Shown one piece after another: positions 57,835-64,000 of a DNA stretch of 64,000 nt; the stretch's first letter is position 1, and the number at the start of each line of letters is the position of its first letter. The position numbers and the translations under genes are program-made. The stretch spans positions 248,001 through 312,000 of the forward strand of contig NZ_JOAJ01000003.1 of assembly GCF_000720425.1 (NCBI RefSeq). Direction: 5' to 3'. The notes under the pieces are model-generated. The model was given only the letters and a program-made list of their open reading frames with translations, searched no databases and was not told where the DNA came from. This DNA is from Nocardia rhamnosiphila NBRC 108938. Lineage in GTDB: Bacteria; Actinomycetota; Actinomycetes; Mycobacteriales; Mycobacteriaceae.

Positions 57835-59043
57835 TCAGTGCCGCCTCTGTCGTTTTCCGGTGGGGCGGGCGCCGGGCGGAGGCCCGCCGGGCCCGGTCCT
57901 GCGTGGGTTGCGCTGATCCAGATCTTCGGATGCGCCCGGGGGGCGCCGGCCGGGTGCCGCCGCGGGCCGGTCGGCACCGGGAACGGGCCGTCCGCTCGCC
58001 TGCGCCGCGCGACGCGCGTGCACCTTCTTCGTATGCGCCGCCACCGGGCCCCAGCGTTCCTTGATGGATACCAGCAGCGGAGTCGCGAAGAAGATCGACG
58101 AGTAGGCGCCGACCAGGGTGCCGACGAGCTGCACCAGCGCCAGGTCCTGCAGTGTGCCGACCCCCAGCATCCACACCGCGATCACCATCAGGCCGATGAT
58201 GGGCAGCGCGCCGATGAGGGTGGTGTTGATGGAACGCATCAGGGTCTGGTTGATGGCCAGGTTCGCCTGTTCCCCGTAGGTGCGCCGGCTCGTGTGCAGC
58301 ACCCCGCGGGTGTTCTCCTCGACCTTGTCGAAGACGACGACCGAGTCGTAGAGCGAGAACCCGAGGATGGTGAGCATGCCGATCACCATCGCAGGGGTCA
58401 CCTCGAAGCCGACCAGCGAATACACCCCGGCCGTGACCAGCAGGTCGAAGACCAGGGCGGCCAGCGCCGCCAAGGCCATATCGCGTTCGTAGCGGATACC
58501 GATGTAGACGCTGACCAGTACCAGGAACACCGCCAGCGCGATCAGCGCCTGCCTGGTGATCTGCCCGCCCCAGGTCTCGCTGACATCGGAGGCGCTGATG
58601 GCGTTGCGGCTGGGGTTCCCGCTGTCGTCGCGCGGCTGGAACTGGTCGAACAGCGCGGTCTGCAGGGCGCCGAGCTGTTCGGCATCCAGTGTCTCCGAAC
58701 GGATCAGGATGGTCTTGCCGTCGCCGGTACCCACGGTCTGCACCGATTCGGGCTCCGAACCGATGGTGTCGCTGTAGACCGTCTCCACCTGCTCGGTGGT
58801 GACATCACCCGCCGGTAGCTGGATACGGGAGCCACCGACGAAATCGATACCGAAGGTGAAACCACGCACCGCCATGCTGACCAGGCAGACCAGCACGATA
58901 CCGGCGGTGATCAGGTACCAGCGGCGGCGGTTGCCGACCACATCGAGTACACCGGTGCCGGTGTAGAGGCGGTTCAACCAGCTGTGCCGGGCGCCGGAGG
59001 GGCGCGGCGCGGAGGGTTTGTCCATCGTCACGGGGCTGTTCAT
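57835..59043 (-). CDS. secF: Protein translocase subunit SecF
   Basis: A 402-residue membrane protein with six helices. SecDF uses the proton gradient to complete protein export. Features are GFTFGIDFVGGSRIQLPAGD after the first helix, a P1 periplasmic domain, then the conserved RYERDMALAALAALVFDLLV and ILGFSLYDSVVVFDKVEENT block and MRSINTTLIGALPIIGLMV. The C-terminal ~60 residues are Arg/Pro-rich (cytoplasmic). ATG 59043 has GGAAGG seven bases upstream; a GTG at 59049 overlaps the secD stop. Confidence 0.95.
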   Translation of the reverse strand: MNSPVTMDKPSAPRPSGARHSWLNRLYTGTGVLDVVGNRRRWYLITAGIVLVCLVSMAVRGFTFGIDFVGGSRIQLPAGDVTTEQVETVYSDTIGSEPESVQTVGTGDGKTILIRSETLDAEQLGALQTALFDQFQPRDDSGNPSRNAISASDVSETWGGQITRQALIALAVFLVLVSVYIGIRYERDMALAALAALVFDLLVTAGVYSLVGFEVTPAMVIGMLTILGFSLYDSVVVFDKVEENTRGVLHTSRRTYGEQANLAINQTLMRSINTTLIGALPIIGLMVIAVWMLGVGTLQDLALVQLVGTLVGAYSSIFFATPLLVSIKERWGPVAAHTKKVHARRAAQASGRPVPGADRPAAAPGRRPPGASEDLDQRNPRRTGPGGPPPGARPTGKRQRRH

Positions 59044-59045
59044 CG

Positions 59046-60920
59046 TCACGCCTTCCCGACCGCGGCCTCGGCCGCCTTGCGTTCCCGGGCGAGCTCCTGC
59101 ATCGCGCCGAGCCCGTTCACCGACGGTTTGGCCCAGAAAGTGGACCGGGAGGCCAGGTGGACGAGCGGTGCCGTCACCAGGACCACGACCACCACGTCGA
59201 GGATGGTGGTCAAACCGAGCGTGAACGCGAAGCCGCGCACCTGGCCGACGGCCAGCGCGTACAGCACGGCGGCCGCGATGAAGCTGACGGCGTTACCGGA
59301 GAGGATGGTCTTGCGCGCGCGCTGCCAGCCGCGCGGTACCGCCGACCGGAAACTTCGTCCCTCCCGCATCTCGTCCTTGATGCGTTCGAAGAACACGACG
59401 AACGAGTCGGCGGTCATACCGATACCGATGATCAAACCGGCGATACCGGCCAGGTCCAGGGTGAACCCGATCCAGCGGCCGAGCAGAACCATGATCCCGT
59501 ACACCGCGAAACCGGATCCGATCAGCGACAATGCCGTGAGGAATCCGAGCATGCGGTAGTAGACCAGACAGTAGATCAGCACCGCGACCAGGCCGACCGC
59601 CCCGGCGAGCAGGCCCGCCTTCAGCGAGGACAGCCCGAGAGTCGCCGACACCGTCTCGGCTTCGGAGGTCTGGAACGACAGCGGCAGCGAACCGTACTTC
59701 AGCGTGTTCGCCAGTTCCTTGGCGCTGGCCGCGTTGAAATCACCGGAGATCGAGGTGCGTCCGCCCAGCTGGGGGCCCTGCTGGACCACGGGTGCGCTGA
59801 CCACCTCCGAATCGAGGACGAAGGCGACCCGCTGCTGCACGTACTCACCGGTGAGCGAGGCCCAGGCATCGCTACCGCTGCCCTTGAACTCGAGGTTGAC
59901 CTCGTGCCGCGCCTGCTCGGTGTTCAGGCCGGAGGTCGCGTTGGCGATCTCCTGTCCGTCGATCCGGCTCTTGTCGAGCAGGAACACCTCTTTACCGTCG
60001 GTGGAGCAGGTGACCAGCGGCAGATTCGGATCGTCGTTGCCGGCGAGCGGATCGGCGGCGGTGCAGTTCAGGGATGCCATGGCGAGCTGCTGGGTGGTGG
60101 GATCGGTGCTCTGCCGGATGGCCTTGGCCATCTCGATCTCCTGCTGCGCCTGTTCCTGTGGGCTCAGCGATCCCTCGGCGGGAGTGGCCGGCGGGGCATT
60201 CGGATCCTGCGGAGCGGGAGCCGGAGTGGTCTCGGCGGGCGCCGACGGTGCGGTGGGCGGTTCGCCGGGCGCCTGAGCCGGATGGACATCGACCTCGCTC
60301 TCCGGCAAGGGCGCGGCGGCGGGGGTCTCCTCGGCCGGTGCGGTGGCGCCGGTATCGGGAACCGTACCGTCCTGAGCGCCGGTATCGGGCGTGGTGCCCG
60401 CATCGGGAGCTGTGCCCTCCGCACCGGTACCGGGTACCGCGCCCTCCGCACCGGCCGGTGCGGGAGCGGGCTCGGGCGCCGGGGTGGTCTGGCCCGGGGC
60501 CGGGGTGGTGCCGCCCGGGGCCGGCTGCTGCGCGCTCGGCGCCGGCGCAGCGTTCAGGACCGGCCGGATGTACAGCTTGGCGGTGCTGGCCAGAGTGCGG
60601 GCCTGCTGGCTGTCCTCGCCCGGGACGGTGATGACCAGGTTGTCCCCGTCGATCACGACCTCGGATCCGGAGACGCCGAGACCGTTGACCCGGTTCTCGA
60701 TGATCTCCTGTGCCTTGGCGAGGCTGTCCTTGCTGGGCCGGTTCCCGTCGGGCGTTCGCGCGGTCAGGGTGACCCGGGTACCACCCTGCAGGTCGATGCC
60801 GAGTTTGGGTGTCGGTGATTTGTCACCGGTGAAGAACACCAGCGCGTAGATCGCGGCCACCAACACGCCGAACAAGGCGAGCCAGCGGAATTGGTGCGCC
60901 GATCCCTGGGACGGTGGCAC
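59046..60920 (-). CDS. secD: Protein translocase subunit SecD with Pro/Ala-rich insertion
   Basis: A 624-residue membrane protein. It has the first helix (about 12-30), then [16 protein letters not shown], a large periplasmic domain, and the conserved [20 protein letters not shown] and [20 protein letters not shown] block in the C-terminal helices. Between residues about 124 and 250 it carries a low-complexity Pro/Ala/Gly/Thr insertion of degenerate PAPG/TAPG-like units. Long insertions of this kind are also seen in mycobacterial SecD. GTG 60920 is the start. It precedes secF by two bases. Confidence 0.95.
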   Translation of the reverse strand: MPPSQGSAHQFRWLALFGVLVAAIYALVFFTGDKSPTPKLGIDLQGGTRVTLTARTPDGNRPSKDSLAKAQEIIENRVNGLGVSGSEVVIDGDNLVITVPGEDSQQARTLASTAKLYIRPVLNAAPAPSAQQPAPGGTTPAPGQTTPAPEPAPAPAGAEGAVPGTGAEGTAPDAGTTPDTGAQDGTVPDTGATAPAEETPAAAPLPESEVDVHPAQAPGEPPTAPSAPAETTPAPAPQDPNAPPATPAEGSLSPQEQAQQEIEMAKAIRQSTDPTTQQLAMASLNCTAADPLAGNDDPNLPLVTCSTDGKEVFLLDKSRIDGQEIANATSGLNTEQARHEVNLEFKGSGSDAWASLTGEYVQQRVAFVLDSEVVSAPVVQQGPQLGGRTSISGDFNAASAKELANTLKYGSLPLSFQTSEAETVSATLGLSSLKAGLLAGAVGLVAVLIYCLVYYRMLGFLTALSLIGSGFAVYGIMVLLGRWIGFTLDLAGIAGLIIGIGMTADSFVVFFERIKDEMREGRSFRSAVPRGWQRARKTILSGNAVSFIAAAVLYALAVGQVRGFAFTLGLTTILDVVVVVLVTAPLVHLASRSTFWAKPSVNGLGAMQELARERKAAEAAVGKA

Positions 60921-61024
60921 AGGTCGTCATCTCCTAGGCGGAAGTTCTGGGTGGAACGGCCACGGCACATGCCTATACCACCGGTTGCCCGGGATATCCG
61001 GTTCCGGTGGCCGGGCCGTGGTGA

Positions 61025-61405
61025 TCAGTCCTTGGTCAGCCGGGTTTCGGTCTGTGCCGGGGTCTCCTCGGCGGCGGCCGCGGCGGGGGCGTCGGCGGAG
61101 TCGGTCGACTCGGCGCCCTCAGTGCTGTCACCAGCGGTTTCGTCGTCGGTATCGTCGACGCGCACGTCGCGGATGGCCGCACGCAGCCAGGTGGTCACGA
61201 CATCCTCGGCGATCTCGAGATCGACACTGGTGTCGTCGGCGTCGACCACGGTGCCGTACAGGCCCGAGGTGGTGGTGACCCGGTCACCGACCTTCAGACT
61301 GTCCTGCATCTGGGCGACTTTGTCGGCCTCTTTCTTCTGGCGGCGCATGCCTAGGAACATCGGCACCAGCAGCGCGACCAGTATGAGCGGAAACAGCAGA
61401 TCCAT
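61025..61405 (-). CDS. yajC: Preprotein translocase subunit YajC
   Basis: A 126-residue protein with one N-terminal helix (about 3-20), the basic QKKEADKVAQMQDSLKVGDR motif and a compact beta domain (VTTTSGLYGTVVDADDTSVD). YajC joins SecDF. The tail after residue 90 is acidic and Ala-rich, longer than in E. coli. The ATG at 61405 precedes the helix; the frame is open to 61582 but unsupported. It leads the yajC-secD-secF operon. Confidence 0.93.
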   Translation of the reverse strand: MDLLFPLILVALLVPMFLGMRRQKKEADKVAQMQDSLKVGDRVTTTSGLYGTVVDADDTSVDLEIAEDVVTTWLRAAIRDVRVDDTDDETAGDSTEGAESTDSADAPAAAAAEETPAQTETRLTKD

Positions 61406-61596
61406 GGTCGAAGTCAGTTCCTGATCTGGGTGGGGAGGGGGACAGGTACGCACACAGTCTGCCAGTTCTTCGGATCCGCGCCACACCCGCACGCCCGAAC
61501 ACGCGGTGTCCAGGTTTCGCCGGGGAGGGCCGGTGGCCCATATCACCCTCGGGTGAACCGCCGACGGCGGCGGCCCGTGCACGCGATAATCGACCG

Positions 61597-61842
61597 ATGA
61601 CTCCCGAAGACGTTCACCGAATCACGTTTGCGCAAGCGCCATTCGGGCGTCGCGGCTACCGGGAGCAGGATGTCGACGAGTTACTGGACCTGATCGCGGC
61701 CGCACTGGCCGGGCGTGCGACGCTCACCTCCGAACACCTGGATCGCGGGATCCGCACCGCGTCGAGTATGTTCCAGCGCGGCTACCACCCCGACCAGGTG
61801 GACCACTTCCTGGAGCAGGTACGCCGCCGGTTCGGTTTCTGA
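61597..61842 (+). CDS. Short DivIVA-domain protein
   Basis: An 81-residue protein matching the N-terminal part of DivIVA/Wag31 (DVHRITFAQAPFGRRGYREQ, VDELLDLIAAAL) followed by a second related helix (RGYHPDQVDHFLEQVRRRF). The motif is a degenerate duplication: GYREQDVDELL and GYHPDQVDHFL. There is no long coiled coil, so it cannot polymerise as Wag31 does. Such small proteins are widespread in mycobacteria and their role is unknown. It is divergent from yajC and convergent with ruvB. Confidence 0.8.
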   Translation: MTPEDVHRITFAQAPFGRRGYREQDVDELLDLIAAALAGRATLTSEHLDRGIRTASSMFQRGYHPDQVDHFLEQVRRRFGF

Positions 61843-61886
61843 GCGGCGTGTGGTTCGGCGGGGCGCACCGCGCCCGTTGCCGAGGT

Positions 61887-62975
61887 TCACTCGAATAGGT
61901 CGAGCGTGGGATGCGGTTCGCGACCGCGGACCTCGAGCGCCCCGAACACCAGGTCCGGCGGCGGCGTCAGGCCCAGATGTGTCCAGGCGGCGGCGGTCGC
62001 CACCCGGCCGCGCGGGGTCCGCGCGACCATCCCGGCCCGCACCAGGAACGGTTCGCACACCTCCTCGACCGTGGCCGGTTCCTCACCGACCGCCACGGCC
62101 AGCGTCGACACACCCACCGGTCCCCCGCCGAAACCCCGGACCAGGGCGCCCAGCACGGCACGGTCGAGCCGGTCCAGGCCCATCGGGTCGACGTCGTAGA
62201 CCTCGAGCGCCGCCCGGGCGACCGCCAGGGTGATCAGACCGTCGGCCCGGACCTCGGCGTAGTCACGTACCCGGCGCAACAGCCGGTTGGCGATCCGGGG
62301 CGTCCCCCGGGAGCGGCCCGCGATCTCGGCGGCGGCATCGGTATCGATGCCCACGCCGAGGATCTGCGCGGAGCGCTGCAGGATCAGCAGCAGCTCGTCG
62401 GGCTCGTAGAAGTCCATATGGCCGGTGAAACCGAACCGGTCGCGGAGCGGACCGGTGAGCGCACCCGATCGGGTGGTGGCGCCCACCAGGGTGAACGGCG
62501 CGATATCGAGCGGAATCGAGGTCGCGCCCGGCCCCTTGCCGACCACCACGTCGACCCGGAAATCCTCCATCGCCAGATAGAGCATCTCCTCGGCGGGCCG
62601 GGCCATACGGTGGATCTCGTCGATGAACAGCACGTCCCCGGCGACCAGGTTGCTGAGCATGGCGGCCAGATCACCCGCGCGTTCCAGGGCCGGACCGGAG
62701 GTGATGCGCAACGCGGTGCCGAGTTCGGTGGCGATGATCATCGCCAGGCTCGTCTTACCCAGCCCCGGGGGACCCGACAGCAGGATGTGGTCGGGTGTAC
62801 CGCCCCGCGCCCGGGCGCCGCGCAGCACCAGGGCGAGTTGTTCCCGCACCCGCGGCTGACCGATGAAACCGTCCAGCGAGGTGGGACGCAGTCCGGAGTC
62901 GGTATCACCGTCGGAGGCGAGATAGCCGGCACTGACCGGCGAGTCCGGCGAGGTCTGGTCGTCGTCGTATTCCAT
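61887..62975 (-). CDS. ruvB: Holliday junction branch-migration ATPase RuvB
   Basis: A 362-residue AAA+ helicase. It opens with [20 protein letters not shown]; Walker A is [18 protein letters not shown], Walker [20 protein letters not shown], then [19 protein letters not shown] and the arginine-finger region [19 protein letters not shown]. The C-terminal winged helix has [18 protein letters not shown]. It is the motor of the RuvAB complex and lies six bases downstream of ruvA. Confidence 0.96.
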   Translation of the reverse strand: MEYDDDQTSPDSPVSAGYLASDGDTDSGLRPTSLDGFIGQPRVREQLALVLRGARARGGTPDHILLSGPPGLGKTSLAMIIATELGTALRITSGPALERAGDLAAMLSNLVAGDVLFIDEIHRMARPAEEMLYLAMEDFRVDVVVGKGPGATSIPLDIAPFTLVGATTRSGALTGPLRDRFGFTGHMDFYEPDELLLILQRSAQILGVGIDTDAAAEIAGRSRGTPRIANRLLRRVRDYAEVRADGLITLAVARAALEVYDVDPMGLDRLDRAVLGALVRGFGGGPVGVSTLAVAVGEEPATVEEVCEPFLVRAGMVARTPRGRVATAAAWTHLGLTPPPDLVFGALEVRGREPHPTLDLFE

Positions 62976-62981
62976 TACGGC

Positions 62982-63584
62982 CTAACGATTCCTGCCCAGT
63001 GTCCCGAGCGCGGCACGCAATGCCGCCGATGTCCCGGCGTCGGGATTCTCGGCCAGTACCGCGTCCACGGCCGGCTCGGCCTGTTTGAGCGGGAACCCGA
63101 GGCCGGTGAGCGCCTCCACTACCTGATCGCGGACCGGCGTGGATACCGGCGTGACAGCGGCCGCGCGGTCCGCCGGTACGGGGACCAGGTTCACCTTGTC
63201 GCGAAGTTCCACGACCATCCGCTCGGCCCCGCGCTTGCCGATGCCCGGCACCCGGGTGAGGGCCGCGATATCGCCCGCGGCCAGCGCCTTGCGCAGCGCC
63301 TCGGGTTCCAGCACCGCCAGCACCGCCATGGCCAGCCGCGGCCCCACCCCGGACACGGTCTGCAACAGACCGAACAGATCGCGCGACTCGGTATCGGCGA
63401 ACCCGTAGAGGGTCATCGCGTCCTCGCGCACGATCAACGCGGTGAACAGCGTGGCCTCCGCACCGCGGGTGAGACCGGCCAGGGTCGCGGGGGTGGCGTT
63501 GAGCCGGTATCCGACGCCCGACGCCTCCAGCACCACATGATCGAGGGCGAGTTCGAGGACTTCGCCGCGTATGGACGCGATCAC
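62982..63584 (-). CDS. ruvA: Holliday junction DNA-binding protein RuvA
   Basis: A 200-residue protein: an OB fold ([20 protein letters not shown]), two helix-hairpin-helix motifs ([20 protein letters not shown] and [20 protein letters not shown]), and a C-terminal RuvB-binding domain ([20 protein letters not shown]). Tetramers hold the four-way junction. It overlaps ruvC by four bases. Confidence 0.95.
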   Translation of the reverse strand: MIASIRGEVLELALDHVVLEASGVGYRLNATPATLAGLTRGAEATLFTALIVREDAMTLYGFADTESRDLFGLLQTVSGVGPRLAMAVLAVLEPEALRKALAAGDIAALTRVPGIGKRGAERMVVELRDKVNLVPVPADRAAAVTPVSTPVRDQVVEALTGLGFPLKQAEPAVDAVLAENPDAGTSAALRAALGTLGRNR

Positions 63585-64000
63585 CCGCGTACCGCCTTCC
63601 GCTGCTGTTCCAGTCGTTGTGTGTACTGCTGCCGGGCCCGTTCGGCCAGGGCTTCGGCCCGTGCCATCCGCTCCAGCAGCGGCGCCCGCCAGCAGTGGCA
63701 GATGGCGAGCGCCAGCGCGTCGGCGGCATCGGCCGGTTTCGGCGGGGTCGCGAGCCCGAGAATCCGGGTGACCATGGCGGTCACCTGTTTCTTGTCCGCA
63801 CCGCCGTTACCGGTGACGGCCGCCTTCACCTCACTGGGAGTATGGAACATGACCGGGATATCGCGGCGCGCGGCCGCCAGTGCGATGACCCCGCCCGCCT
63901 GCGCGGTGCCCATGGCGGTGCGCACATTGTGCTGCGCGAACACCCGCTCGATCGCCACCACCTCGGGACGGTGGGTTTCCATCCACTCCTCGGCGGCGTC
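63581..64000 (-). CDS. ruvC: Crossover junction endodeoxyribonuclease RuvC, partial
   Basis: The C-terminal 139 residues; the N-terminus lies beyond the window edge. The RNase H-fold signature [20 protein letters not shown] holds the second catalytic acid (Glu); [36 protein letters not shown] and the [14 protein letters not shown] acidic pair follow. The catalytic Asp of the first strand is not in the window. The tail is a basic, charged helix. The stop overlaps ruvA's start (ruvC-ruvA-ruvB order). Confidence 0.94.
   Translation of the reverse strand, partial: DAAEEWMETHRPEVVAIERVFAQHNVRTAMGTAQAGGVIALAAARRDIPVMFHTPSEVKAAVTGNGGADKKQVTAMVTRILGLATPPKPADAADALALAICHCWRAPLLERMARAEALAERARQQYTQRLEQQRKAVRG

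Overview
The window is chromosomal DNA from a very GC-rich actinobacterium of the mycolic-acid group (Mycobacteriales), most likely Nocardia or a close relative. Evidence: strong G/C preference at third codon positions, many GTG starts and 4-nt start/stop overlaps, and gene blocks in nearly the order known from Mycobacterium tuberculosis: nusB-efp-pepQ, aroC-aroK-aroB, aroE-mltG-ruvX-alaS-rarA, aspS, the Rv2575- and Rv2578c-type genes, hisS-ppiB, relA-apt-Rv2585c-secF-secD-yajC, and ruvB-ruvA-ruvC.

Layout. 0-2.8 kb: the end of an AlkB-type dioxygenase gene, a TetR repressor divergent from a quinone-oxidoreductase-like gene across a clear inverted-repeat operator, and two small genes (DUF4334 and YciI). 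2.8-9 kb: nusB, efp and pepQ on the minus strand, then a prepilin peptidase and aroC-aroK-aroB on the plus strand, ending at a hairpin. 9-16.7 kb: minus-strand run of a membrane protein, aroE, mltG, ruvX, alaS and rarA, most overlapping by a few bases. 16.9-26.4 kb: a kinase-fold phosphotransferase, a Pro/Gly-rich membrane protein, aspS, a zinc metallopeptidase, a two-gene unit resembling ESX (type VII) secretion substrates, an SDR gene behind two KstR-type boxes, and a radical SAM gene. 26.7-33.8 kb: korA-korB, a small membrane protein, hisS, ppiB and a coiled-coil protein.

33.9-50.8 kb is the unusual part. It holds about 17 tightly packed minus-strand genes forming a type IV secretion-like machine: a VirD4/TraG coupling ATPase, a VirB4-like ATPase, an SCO6880-family protein, a polytopic VirB6-like protein, two VirB8-like proteins, two VirB2-like small membrane proteins, a three-domain wall hydrolase whose NlpC/P60 domain has lost its catalytic residues, a lipoprotein, DUF4913 and DUF6668 proteins, a MinD-like P-loop protein without the P-loop lysine, and a cutinase-family esterase at the upstream end. 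No relaxase, integrase or attachment site is visible. The block lies between ppiB and relA, which are adjacent in M. tuberculosis. A nested tandem repeat at 46.85-47.24 kb encodes a chain of overlapping minicistrons joining two genes of the block.

51.2-64 kb returns to housekeeping genes on the minus strand: relA, an ABC-F ATPase, apt, a peptide-binding lipoprotein, secF-secD-yajC, and (after a small plus-strand DivIVA-like gene) ruvB-ruvA-ruvC, the last cut by the window edge. I saw no rRNA, tRNA, CRISPR array or intact insertion sequence.
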